This document shows positions 8,494 through 16,486 of a DNA stretch of 64,000 nucleotides, piece by piece (position 1 is the stretch's first letter; every line of letters starts with the position of its first letter). The notes under the pieces are model-generated. The model searched no databases. It saw nothing but the letters and a program-made list of their open reading frames with translations, and had not been told where the DNA came from. The translations under genes and the position numbers were made by a program. The stretch covers positions 372,001 through 436,000 of the forward strand of contig JAHLKV010000002.1 of assembly GCA_020444475.1 (NCBI GenBank). Reading direction: 5' to 3'. The stretch is from a bacterium. GTDB taxonomy: Bacteria; Zixibacteria; MSB-5A5; GN15; FEB-12.

Positions 8494-8649
8494 TCAGTCC
8501 ACGGTCTGGATGACGTTGTTTTCGCGTTCGGTGAGACGGGTCAGGATGTTGGTCGTGCGAAGTATCAGGTAGATGATCGCCAGTATCGCGCCGATTCCCA
8601 GCGCAATAAGCATCAGCGTCATCCATCGGTTCTCACGTGCGTGTAACAT
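8494..8649 (-). CDS. Small single-pass membrane protein (51 residues)
   Basis: A short gene with a strong ribosome site (GGAGG 8 bases before ATG at 8649) encoding 51 residues. It has a basic N-terminus (MLHARENRW), one hydrophobic segment of about 20 residues (MLIALGIGAILAIIYLIL) and a charged tail ending RENNVIQTVD. This suggests an N-in, single-pass membrane peptide. It starts 57 bases after the stop of the BMC-domain gene and precedes the zinc-ribbon gene, so it is likely part of the same transcript. I do not recognise it. Confidence 0.72.
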   Translation of the reverse strand: MLHARENRWMTLMLIALGIGAILAIIYLILRTTNILTRLTERENNVIQTVD

Positions 8650-8706
8650 AGATATACCCTCCTTCGAGGTCTTTCTGTTCTTTGTCGGTCCGCGAACGAA
8701 GCGGGT

Positions 8707-9399
8707 TTAGGCGCCGCCGGAAATGGCCCGAATAGCCTCCAGCAGTTGCTGCTTGTTGGCCATCGAAATCTGTCGCCCCTGAATCGGCAGGTTGTCGAGC
8801 GTGCGGGCGTAGCGGCGAAGTTTAACGACCGGCAGCTTCTCCAATTCCGCGATCGACACCATCCCCTGCTCTCCTTGTACGGGCGGAGGCGGCGTTGGTT
8901 TGGGCGAAGGTGTCGGTTCGACGGCCGGAGGCGCAGTCACCGGGGGGGTCGGTTCGGAGGTCGGTTCGGGTGCCGGAGCAGGTGACGGCGGTTTTTCGGC
9001 TATCGGCTCCGGAGTCGGTTGTGGTTTCGGCGGCCGGGCAGCCTTCGGTTTTGGTCCGGCAACGCGCGGTTTCGGTTTCGACTCAGCCACCGTTCGCGAG
9101 AGCACCGTGATACCGGTCCCGCCCGGGATCGAGTCGAGCAGTCCGGATAGTTCTTCGGTCGGCCGGCCGAACACCCGCGCATTGATCAGGGTGCCGAGCT
9201 GACGCGCAGCGCGCGCGCCGGCTTCGATAGCCGCCTGCACCGCGCCGAGATCACCCTCGATACGGATCACCACGAGCGCGTCATCGTTGGAGCTGATCGA
9301 GCCGATCCGCACTTCGGCCGCCTTGCAGGCAGCATCGGCAGCCTCGAGCGCACCGACCAGACCGCGGGTTTCGATAAGTCCCAGAGCATCGCGGAGCAT
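8707..9399 (-). CDS. BMC-domain shell protein with Pro-rich linker and Rho_N/SAP-like tail
   Basis: A 230-residue protein. Residues 4 to about 88 are a bacterial microcompartment hexamer-type (BMC-H) domain: ALGLIETRGLVGALEAADAA, a central beta strand ALVVIRIEGDLGAVQAA, then ARVFGRPTEEL. A Pro/Ala/Lys/Glu-rich linker of about 80 residues follows. The last 45 residues (IAELEKLPVVKLRRYA ... NKQQLLEAIRAI) resemble Rho_N or SAP helix-extended-loop-helix domains. BMC-H proteins form shell facets of protein organelles. No microcompartment enzymes, pentamer or other shell genes are in the window, so this is an orphan. The start at 9399 puts the BMC domain at the N-terminus. It lacks a clear ribosome site; a TTG at 9438 is an alternative. 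Confidence 0.82.
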   Translation of the reverse strand: MLRDALGLIETRGLVGALEAADAACKAAEVRIGSISSNDDALVVIRIEGDLGAVQAAIEAGARAARQLGTLINARVFGRPTEELSGLLDSIPGGTGITVLSRTVAESKPKPRVAGPKPKAARPPKPQPTPEPIAEKPPSPAPAPEPTSEPTPPVTAPPAVEPTPSPKPTPPPPVQGEQGMVSIAELEKLPVVKLRRYARTLDNLPIQGRQISMANKQQLLEAIRAISGGA

Positions 9400-9487
9400 A
9401 CTTAAGTCTAAGGGATGGAGCGCAAAATGTAAATACAAAAGCTGTCACACCGGCGCGGGAGCGTACCGTGCCATGCGGAGCACCAAC

Positions 9488-9530
9488 AAAAAATAACCGG
9501 GGTCGCGGCTGGCAAGGACTGCGACCCCGG
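9488..9530 (-). terminator. Rho-independent terminator, minus strand
   Basis: Stem CCGGGGTCGC/GCGACCCCGG (9497-9506 with 9521-9530), followed on the minus strand by TTATTTTTTG. It lies upstream of the BMC gene and downstream of no recognised gene, which suggests an unrecognised short transcript. Confidence 0.75.
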
Positions 9531-9828
9531 CTGGATGGTAGGGGTATGTAAACAATCGCGTGTGCGATCCTTTTAGGTCTTAAGTACCACCCGCACTCCC
9601 CTCGAATGCGGGTGGCAATCCACCAAAGAAAAGAGGACCTACCAAGCACTAACAGCGCTTAGGAGTAAAATGACAGTCTTCCCTTTAGCAACGCCTGTGC
9701 CATTTCTGAACAGCAGTCGTTCACACGCCATTTCGCCGTTGTGCTACAAGGAGTTACAGAGTGTCGGGCGAAGGGTGCGGTTGGCACACTCCGCAGAAGG
9801 ATCGTATGATCGTACGAGCCGATCCGAC

Positions 9829-9868
9829 AAAAAACGCGGTAAGCGCCTGAAAATCAGACGCTTACCGC
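9829..9868 (-). terminator. Rho-independent terminator of the sigma54-regulator transcript
   Basis: Ten-base arms GCGGTAAGCG/CGCTTACCGC (9836-9845 with 9859-9868), extended inward by CTGA/TCAG, then GTTTTTTGTC on the minus strand. It is the first good terminator after the regulator gene ending at 10095. Confidence 0.8.
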
Positions 9869-10094
9869 AACCAGGGAGTAACCGTGCGATTCGTACGGCA
9901 CAACGAGTGTCCGTGCGAATCAACTGGGTTTCTTTACTTGTCAATCATGCGACCCTCGCCGCGGCGAGCGATCGCACTCACTCAGGCATGGCCGGCCGGG
10001 CGTGATCGAATATCCGTGATCGCGCCCTGACCGGTCGCGCACCCCTTGAGTGCCCCCTGAGGTCCGCCCATGCCAGATTCATCTCGCCGCCCGT

Positions 10095-12347
10095 TCAGTT
10101 GGGCAGCGAAGCATCAAACGATATGTTATATCGCTTCAACTTCGTCCGCACGGTCGCCTCGTGGATACCGAGCAATCGGGCCGCTTCGCTTTTGTTGCCG
10201 CCGGCGGCAGCAAGGGCATCGCGAAGCAGTTCTCTTTCGAACTGCTCGACCCGGTCGAACAACGTTGCGGCTGCTTCGCGGGAAGCCGTATCTCCGCCGA
10301 ACAGGGTGTTACCCAGCTCAATCAGGTCACCTTCGGCAACCATCTCAGCCATCAGCTCCAGTCGCTGGACCCGCTGCTCGAGCTCGCGGATATTGCCGGG
10401 CCAGTCATAGCTGAGGAACTGGTGAAGCAGCTCGGCCGGAACGGACTCGTCGTCACCCAGCACACCACGACGGCGCATGAAGTGTTCGGTCAGCAACGCG
10501 ATATCTTCCTTACGCTCGCGAAGCGGCTGGATCGTAAACGAGACACCACTCAGGCGATAGTACAGATCGCGACGGAACGTACCCGCCTCGACCATCGCCT
10601 CCAGATTCTGGTTGGTGGCCGCGACAATCTTGACATCGAACGGTATCTCCTCGGTCGAGCCGAGCGGAGTCAGAGTGCGGTTCTCCAGCACGCCAAGCAG
10701 CTTGGCCTGCAGTGAAAGTGGCATGTCGCCGATCTCGTCGAGGAACAGCACGCCACCGTTGGCCTGAAGGAACAAACCGTCCTTGCTTCGATCGGCGCCC
10801 GTAAACGCACCTTTGCGATAACCAAACAGCTCGGACTCGAGCAGCGTCTCGGGCACCGCGGCGCAGTTAATCGGACGGAACGGACCGTCGGGGCGGACTA
10901 TCGAGTGATAGTACTTCGCCATGCGATCCTTACCGACACCCGTCTCACCGCAGAGCAGGATCGACAGGTCGGACTTGGCGTAGGCGGCCAGCTGCGCCTT
11001 GAACTTCTGCAGGCGCGGGTTGGCGGTCAGGTAGTCGGCCGTATCCGAGGTGCGCGATGCTGAGCGCGTAACAGACGGCTCTTCGCTCTGCTCCAGCGCA
11101 CTGATTGTCCGGCTGATTTCACCATGCCGCACTTTGTTGCGGGTGCGGGCGAAAAACTCTTCAGCGCGGAAGAGATACGTCAGGCGCTGACGATACTCAA
11201 ACACGTCGCACTCACCGGCTGCCGCAAAAGCATCGGCTTTCTCCCAGCGCACGCCGGAAGAGTCGAGGGTCTCGAAGGCGTCGGCGAACAGCGAGCGAGC
11301 GTCGTCGGCCTTGCCGCGCGAAGCGGCGATTTGCGCCTTGATCTTCAACAGCGCGCCGACTTCAACCGTATCACCGGCCTTCTGCATGATGACCAGCGCG
11401 GCCGAGCAATGACGCTCGGCGGAGCGAAGGTCGTTCTTGCGGATGGCCAGTTCGGCGAGATGCCGAAGAGCGCGGCCGAGGGTCGGCGATTCGGCGTTGG
11501 CGCCGCGCGCCATACCGACCGCCTGCGCGAGCACGTCGCCGGACTCATCGAACCGACCGGCGCGATAGTACAGCTCACCGAGATAGGTCAGATAGCAGAT
11601 CTCATCGCGGTGGCTGTTCTGGGCGACAATCACCGGGTAGGCGCGCTCGAGCGCCTGTTCGGCGTTTTCGAACTGCGACTGCTGGATGTAGACATAGGCC
11701 AGCGAGAGCTCGGCCCGGGCCGCTTCGAGCGGATCGTGCAGCTCGTGGGACAGATCGATATTGATCTGGAGGTGCTTGATCGCATCGTTGAATTCACCGG
11801 TGAACGTGCAGATGCGACCGATATTACCCATCATAAAGGCAAGCTTCTTCTTGTCGTTGAGCTTGCGGGCGATTTCGACAGCGTCCATCAGAACCGTAAG
11901 GGAATTGCGATAGTCGTTCTGGCGGAAGAAAAGTCCGGCCAGCTGGTTCAGCGCCCGGCTCTGACCCTCGGGGGAGTCATTGCGGCGGAACACCGACTCG
12001 GCATCGCGGAAGGCTCTTTCGGCTTCCTTGAACTGGCCCATATCACGCAGCACTGCGCCCACGGTCATAAACACCTCGGCGAGCAGGAGCCGATCGGAGT
12101 CGGCTTCGGCCGCCGCCTGTGCCAGGCGGGCGTGTTTGAGCGCCGCTTTCAGATCCCCAAGACCGGCGTAGGCTTTGGCTGCCAGGCGATACACCCGGGC
12201 GGCCTCGGCGCCGGTCGGTTCGACCTGAGCGCGGAGCGACTCGAACTGCGTGATGGCGCCGGCGAAATCGCGTTTGTCCAGAAGCGACTCAAGCGAATGA
12301 GCCACTGTCAGGACAAAGCCTGTGCCGTTGTCATCTATGTTCTTCAT
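10095..12347 (-). CDS. Sigma54-dependent transcriptional activator with TPR sensor and Fis-type HTH
   Basis: A 750-residue bacterial enhancer-binding protein. The N-terminal 400 residues are tetratricopeptide repeats (patterns such as AKAYAGLGDLKAALKHARLA), replacing a receiver or GAF domain. The AAA+ domain follows, with Walker A GETGVGKDRM, the sigma54-contact loop ELFGYRKGAFTGADRS, Walker B GGVLFLDEIGDMP and an arginine-finger region FRRDLYYRLSGV. A C-terminal Fis-type helix-turn-helix (GGNKSEAARLLGIHEATVRTKLKRY) binds DNA. A TPR sensor suggests activation by protein binding instead of phosphorylation. The ATG at 12347 follows AAAGGGTGACTACC. It begins 12 bases after the small secreted protein gene and is probably co-transcribed with it. 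Confidence 0.92.
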   Translation of the reverse strand: MKNIDDNGTGFVLTVAHSLESLLDKRDFAGAITQFESLRAQVEPTGAEAARVYRLAAKAYAGLGDLKAALKHARLAQAAAEADSDRLLLAEVFMTVGAVLRDMGQFKEAERAFRDAESVFRRNDSPEGQSRALNQLAGLFFRQNDYRNSLTVLMDAVEIARKLNDKKKLAFMMGNIGRICTFTGEFNDAIKHLQINIDLSHELHDPLEAARAELSLAYVYIQQSQFENAEQALERAYPVIVAQNSHRDEICYLTYLGELYYRAGRFDESGDVLAQAVGMARGANAESPTLGRALRHLAELAIRKNDLRSAERHCSAALVIMQKAGDTVEVGALLKIKAQIAASRGKADDARSLFADAFETLDSSGVRWEKADAFAAAGECDVFEYRQRLTYLFRAEEFFARTRNKVRHGEISRTISALEQSEEPSVTRSASRTSDTADYLTANPRLQKFKAQLAAYAKSDLSILLCGETGVGKDRMAKYYHSIVRPDGPFRPINCAAVPETLLESELFGYRKGAFTGADRSKDGLFLQANGGVLFLDEIGDMPLSLQAKLLGVLENRTLTPLGSTEEIPFDVKIVAATNQNLEAMVEAGTFRRDLYYRLSGVSFTIQPLRERKEDIALLTEHFMRRRGVLGDDESVPAELLHQFLSYDWPGNIRELEQRVQRLELMAEMVAEGDLIELGNTLFGGDTASREAAATLFDRVEQFERELLRDALAAAGGNKSEAARLLGIHEATVRTKLKRYNISFDASLPN

Positions 12348-12359
12348 GGTAGTCACCCT

Positions 12360-12728
12360 TTATCGCTGCAGGTCGGTACGGTTGTTGTACGGCGTGCGAG
12401 AGAGGTAGTAGTCCGAACGGCGGGCCGCCTCGTACGCGGAGATGCGATGCTGCTCGTTGGTGACCCGGATCGATTCCAGGAGTCTCGGCTTGACGAGGAA
12501 CTCGGTAATAAGGAAATCGATCACCGGGATGCTGGTGGTGATTGTGACCGAGGCGCGGGCCGGATCGAAACCGTCGCCTTCAGGATCGTAGGTGGCTTCA
12601 TCGCCGCCCCACGGATGGGACTCGCCGTCGTCGGGATACCCGAACGGGCGGTCTTTGGCCATCGTCTGGTCGGCGCTCACGACGAACGCCAGCAGCAGGA
12701 CGGCCAGCAGGATCAGGACGTTTTTCAT
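12360..12728 (-). CDS. Small secreted protein of unknown function
   Basis: A 122-residue protein with a clear signal peptide (MKNVLILLAVLLLAFVVSA, cleavage near ADQ). The mature N-terminal half is Gly/Asp-rich (FGYPDDGESHPWGGDE). It is followed by a more hydrophobic stretch (IPVIDFLITEFLV) and a basic C-terminus. The start follows GGGAGTCTATC. An upstream frame lacks features. It is directly upstream of the TPR-sigma54 regulator, so it may be an envelope partner or simply share the promoter. No family is recognised. Confidence 0.72.
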   Translation of the reverse strand: MKNVLILLAVLLLAFVVSADQTMAKDRPFGYPDDGESHPWGGDEATYDPEGDGFDPARASVTITTSIPVIDFLITEFLVKPRLLESIRVTNEQHRISAYEAARRSDYYLSRTPYNNRTDLQR

Positions 12729-12997
12729 GATAGACTCCCTGGTTAAAGAGTATGTAGAGAAACTGAATGTTCGTATCGTAGTCACTTTACGCAGCGCGGC
12801 AGTGCGTATCCGAGAGGGTGAGGGGGGTGGAGCGCTCATGCTCTACTAACATGATAGTGAGATTGGAAGTTCGTGTCAAGGCGTTTTGTGGGTTGGGGTT
12901 AGGGGGGGCGCGGGATGTGGCTTGACAGATGAGTCGCGGAGTGCGTCAATTGGGTATAAGTAGTTTCATCCTGTCTTGCGAATCGGGGAGGCGTGCC

Positions 12998-14152
12998 ATG
13001 CGCAGTCTGAGATTCTTGGCTGTTATAGTCGTGCTGTTGTTGTCTGCTGCCATTACTTTGGCCAGCGGGCAATCGTGGACCACATTTAGTGTGCGGTTTG
13101 CAGTGGGCTCAATTCCGGATGTAGGTGGAGAGGCCCACGGAACGCTCACCATCCTGCCGGAGTTCGAGGGCGATGACTTCCAAATCTATATCGACAGCAT
13201 CATTGGGCTTGAGTACGACGGACCTATACACTACTCGTGGCCTGGCCAAGTGGGCGATACGTTCAGAGTTGACCTTCCCTTCCGCATACCTAATGGCAAA
13301 CGCAGTTCGGTTCACGTCAGCATAACTCGCGGAGAACATCAGAAGTCTCGCAGTCTCTATTTTGATTTGACGGGAGATCGTGCCCTTATCTACACGGCTG
13401 ATCCCGATAGACCGGGTGTCTATCCCGTGAACTACGAACAGCCACCAAAGAGGATCGTCACCGTGGAGGACATCTATGGTCCTCCTCCCGACCAGCAGGT
13501 GATAAGAATCCCCGCTCCTGATACCGTCCCTCAGCGCAGGAGCCGGTGGAAAGGATATGACGTCGCACCGGTTGTAACTCGGATTGAGGACACCGCGGGG
13601 TTGGCTCAGTGGGGTTTCTGCGTCGAGGATGAGCTCGAATCAGGCTGGGTTCTTCTGGGCAAGACCGACTCAATAATCGCAAAGATGCCCAGGGAGTTAT
13701 GGGACGAGCATTTGAGCCTCGATCGACCACCTGAGACCGATCGCGAGAAGATGGAGCGCCTCGAGCGCACTCCACTGGACTACACGGATGAAGAGTGGCT
13801 GACCGTGGATGACACGCTCTTCATGAGACGACGCGGGCAGAACAAGTTCGAACCCATCGCGCTGGCTTCCACGGGCGAACTGCTCGGCGACCACAAGCCA
13901 CAGGGGCGTGCTCCCGAATCGCCCGAGACGGTTGTGCTTGATCTCCACGATCCCCAAGACTTGGCATTTGTCAGAGAGCTGACGGACTCCATCGTGCCTA
14001 CAGAAGTTCAGGACTACTACGAAGTGACGGTGAAGTTTGAGGATGTTGGTAAGATCGTGAAGAGAAGAATCTGGGGGTACAGCCTCGACGCCTGGCTGTG
14101 GAAGCACCCGCGCCAGAGCGATCCCGCACCTGACTCGTCTTCAAAGCCATAA
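12998..14152 (+). CDS. Secreted protein of unknown function
   Basis: A 384-residue protein with a signal peptide (MRSLRFLAVIVVLLLSAAITLASG). A beta-rich N-terminal region of about 110 residues (TTFSVRFAVGSIPDVGGEAH onward) could be a beta-sandwich. A Pro/Arg-rich, charged second half follows, ending PDSSSKP. There is no lipobox and no sorting tail. The ATG at 12998 follows GGGGAGGCGTGCC. It is a single plus-strand gene between unrelated neighbours. I do not recognise the family. Confidence 0.72.
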   Translation: MRSLRFLAVIVVLLLSAAITLASGQSWTTFSVRFAVGSIPDVGGEAHGTLTILPEFEGDDFQIYIDSIIGLEYDGPIHYSWPGQVGDTFRVDLPFRIPNGKRSSVHVSITRGEHQKSRSLYFDLTGDRALIYTADPDRPGVYPVNYEQPPKRIVTVEDIYGPPPDQQVIRIPAPDTVPQRRSRWKGYDVAPVVTRIEDTAGLAQWGFCVEDELESGWVLLGKTDSIIAKMPRELWDEHLSLDRPPETDREKMERLERTPLDYTDEEWLTVDDTLFMRRRGQNKFEPIALASTGELLGDHKPQGRAPESPETVVLDLHDPQDLAFVRELTDSIVPTEVQDYYEVTVKFEDVGKIVKRRIWGYSLDAWLWKHPRQSDPAPDSSSKP

Positions 14153-14530
14153 TCCCCCACCCACAAACAGGCGGCCGGGGCCGCCTTGCCATCTCAGTAG
14201 CTCTTTTCCGGATGATTGCATGTCAGGACGAGTACGGGTTTGAGATGTCTGCGGCAAGGAGGGCCTGTGGGGCATCCCTGCCTTGCCTGAGGAGAACAGC
14301 ACATTTGCGATCGTGCTGTGGACTCCAGATTACACCCTGTCAGTTACTGTCTAGTGAGCCGTCCGTTATAGCTCGGTTAATCTGGCAGCTGCGGGACGGC
14401 GTCTTTTAAGCTGCTGATTGCCATTCCGTTACGAGAAACGATCAAAAAATCAAAAAAAGTCCTGAACCTTTTGCCCCGTTCTGCCGTTTAACTAACCAAC
14501 AAGTTAGTTCAACCGAATGGTTAGTTAGAT
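14153..14530. other. Gap before the efflux operon
   Basis: No supported gene. It holds GC-rich hairpins: GGCAAGG ... CCTTGCC near 14253-14287, and GCCGTCC ... GGACGGC followed by GTCTTTT near 14351-14406, a possible plus-strand terminator. The TetR operator region is at its right end. Confidence 0.4.
14490..14526 (+). promoter_or_regulatory. Probable TetR-family operator
   Basis: Three repeats of the half-site AACTAAC/GTTAGTT at 14490-14496, 14503-14509 and 14520-14526. The first two are inverted (AACTAAC-6-GTTAGTT); the first and third form the wider AACTAACCA ... TGGTTAGTT. It ends 4 bases before the TetR start codon, so it probably mediates autorepression of the efflux operon. Confidence 0.65.
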
Positions 14531-15184
14531 ATGAGCGACGATCAAAACACCAACAAAGCCCCCGCGCCGGCCGAAGCCGAGCCCACCCGGAAGCGTATTC
14601 TCGCCGCCGCCCTCGATGAATTTGCCGAACACGGGCTGGCCGGCGGGCGGGTCGACCGAATCGCCGAACGGGCCTCGGTAAACAAGGCCATGATTTACTA
14701 CCACTTCACATCCAAAGAGACCCTCTATAAAGAGGCGGTCGCCGATGTCTACCGTCAGGCGCTGGAAGGTCTCGGCGACAAAGTAAGCGCCGACCAGCCG
14801 TTTGAGGTCATGCTCGGCCAGGCCGCCGATACCTATTTCGATCTGTTTGTCGGCCACCCGCAGATCCGCCCGATCCTGCTTCGCGAACTCGCCGAACCAA
14901 ACTCGGAGATCCTGACGATGGTGCAATCGATGATCGGCGAGTACGGCATCCCCGCCAAACTGATCGCGCGCTTCCAGCAGAAAGTCGCCGACGGCACTCT
15001 CCGGAAACTCGACCTTCGCCACACCTTAGCGTCGTTTCTGGCGCTCAATATCGGCTCGATCATGATGCTTCCGATGATACGGAGGATTTTGCATATGGAT
15101 GACAGCCAGGCCAAAGCGTTCCTCGCCGAACGCCGCGACGCCATAGTCGATTTGTTTCTCAACGGCGTGAGGGCGAAAGCATGA
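14531..15184 (+). CDS. TetR/AcrR-family transcriptional repressor
   Basis: A 217-residue regulator. After a disordered N-terminus comes the TetR DNA-binding domain: RILAAALDEFAEHGLAGGRV, with recognition helix NKAMIYYHFTSKETLY. The C-terminal two thirds is a helical ligand domain containing HPQIRPILLRELAEPN, typical of the TetR group that controls efflux pumps (compare CecR/YbhH). It is the first gene of a seven-gene efflux operon and overlaps tolC-like by 4 bases (ATGA). Inverted repeats directly upstream are its likely operator. No ribosome site is evident. Confidence 0.93.
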   Translation: MSDDQNTNKAPAPAEAEPTRKRILAAALDEFAEHGLAGGRVDRIAERASVNKAMIYYHFTSKETLYKEAVADVYRQALEGLGDKVSADQPFEVMLGQAADTYFDLFVGHPQIRPILLRELAEPNSEILTMVQSMIGEYGIPAKLIARFQQKVADGTLRKLDLRHTLASFLALNIGSIMMLPMIRRILHMDDSQAKAFLAERRDAIVDLFLNGVRAKA

Positions 15185-16485
15185 GAGCACTCCTTCTGAT
15201 ACTGCTGGCGACTTTCTTGCCGTTCCAGATTGGTTTCGCGCGCGACCTGTCACTCGGCGAAGCGCTCTCATTGGCGCGCGCACACAGTTTCGCTGTCAAG
15301 CAGGCGGAGGCGAACGCCGAAGCAGCTTCGAGCCTGCACGAAGCCGGGCAGCGCGACCGTCTCCCGACACTCGATATCAAAGGGACCGCAAACTATGTCA
15401 GCTATGTGCCGACGTTTGATATCGAGCTGCCGCTTGGCCAGAGCCTTTCTCGAGAGATCGGTACGCACGAGCACTACCAGACCGACGTTCGTCTGACCAT
15501 GCCATTGTACACCGGTGGTAAGCTCAGCGGCGGGATCGATCGCGCCGAAGCGATCTTGCAGATTAATCGCGCGCTGACCGAGGCTACAATCGAGCAGGTG
15601 TATCTGCAGACGCGGGTGGAGTACTATCAACTGTACAGATATGACCGGATGCTGTCTGCGGCGAAGGCTTCGCTGGAACGTGCGAAGATCACCTCGGGTG
15701 ACGTGCAGTCGATGTACGACGCCGGGGCGGCCGACTCGACCGACCTGCTCGAAGCGCGTCTCAATCTTACCGATGCTCAATTTGCTCACACGCAGGCGGT
15801 CAATGCCCGACGTTCGGAGGAGATTCGTCTGCTTACGCTGCTCGGGCTCGACTACGATGAGTCGGTTGTCCTGACCGACACCGCCCCGGCGCCGACCGGG
15901 GTGCCCTCGAATGAAGAAGTCTCTTCGATGAAGGCCGAACTTCAGACAGCCGAGGCATCAATCTCATTGAGCCGGGCCGATCTGAAAATGCAGAAGTCGG
16001 GTTTTCTGCCGACCCTCGCGGCGTATGGCGGGTGGTCGTACGGCAAACCGAATCTCGATATGTTTAACAACACCTGGAACGACTACTTCACGGTCGGGGC
16101 GCAGTTGAGTTGGTCGTTTAATATCGGCAACAAGACCGGGCATCAGGTGCGGGCAGCGGAGTATCAGCTCGATGCCGCCCGTCGGCATTTCGACAACGTC
16201 AACGAAACGCTCAGCCGCGAGGCAGAGCTTCGCTGGCAACAGATGCAGCTTGCTTTCGACGCCTACACGACCGCACGCACGCGCTATGAAACGACCTCGG
16301 ACAACTACCGACTGGCGCGCACGCGCTTTCAGGACGGCGCTCTGGCGAGCAACCGACTTCTCGAGATCGAACAGATGCTGACCGCTGCGGAGTTTTCGAT
16401 GGCGGCCTCGGTTGCCGACTATCATATCGCCCGAAGCGCCTGGTTGTATGCTATTGGGTCGGAGCAATTGAAGGAAGGAAACTGA
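15181..16485 (+). CDS. TolC-family outer membrane efflux protein
   Basis: A 434-residue outer membrane channel with a signal peptide (MRALLLILLATFLPFQIGFA). Two OEP repeats are visible, beginning LSLGEALSLARAHSFAVKQAEANAEAA and, in the second half, a similar helical block (SSMKAELQTAEASISLSRAD). Long alpha-helical coiled-coil segments between beta parts (QVYLQTRVEYYQLYRYDRML) form the periplasmic tunnel. The start overlaps the regulator stop (ATGA). It supplies the outer membrane part of the pump encoded downstream. Confidence 0.92.
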   Translation: MRALLLILLATFLPFQIGFARDLSLGEALSLARAHSFAVKQAEANAEAASSLHEAGQRDRLPTLDIKGTANYVSYVPTFDIELPLGQSLSREIGTHEHYQTDVRLTMPLYTGGKLSGGIDRAEAILQINRALTEATIEQVYLQTRVEYYQLYRYDRMLSAAKASLERAKITSGDVQSMYDAGAADSTDLLEARLNLTDAQFAHTQAVNARRSEEIRLLTLLGLDYDESVVLTDTAPAPTGVPSNEEVSSMKAELQTAEASISLSRADLKMQKSGFLPTLAAYGGWSYGKPNLDMFNNTWNDYFTVGAQLSWSFNIGNKTGHQVRAAEYQLDAARRHFDNVNETLSREAELRWQQMQLAFDAYTTARTRYETTSDNYRLARTRFQDGALASNRLLEIEQMLTAAEFSMAASVADYHIARSAWLYAIGSEQLKEGN

Positions 16486-16486
16486 T

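Larger units (their letters stand above)
9440..10094. other. 655-base gap with two minus-strand terminators
   Basis: No protein gene can be supported. On the minus strand the gap is divided by two terminators (9829-9868 and 9488-9530). Between them lies about 300 bases with a strong hairpin, CCACCCGCA ... TGCGGGTGG (9586-9614). A transcript starting after the first terminator and ending at the second would be a small RNA. I see no obvious promoter. Confidence 0.45.

Noticed and set aside
9744..9944. A 66-codon minus-strand frame
   Set aside because: It runs through the terminator hairpin at 9829-9868 and shows no coding character.
11124..12746. A 540-codon open frame on the plus strand
   Set aside because: It lies antisense to the sigma54 regulator and the small secreted gene. 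Its translation has no domain and is His/Arg/Gly-rich, as expected for a shadow in GC-rich DNA.
14212..14409. A 65-codon frame before the TetR gene
   Set aside because: No ribosome site, unusual Cys/Arg-rich composition, and it overlaps GC-rich hairpins.
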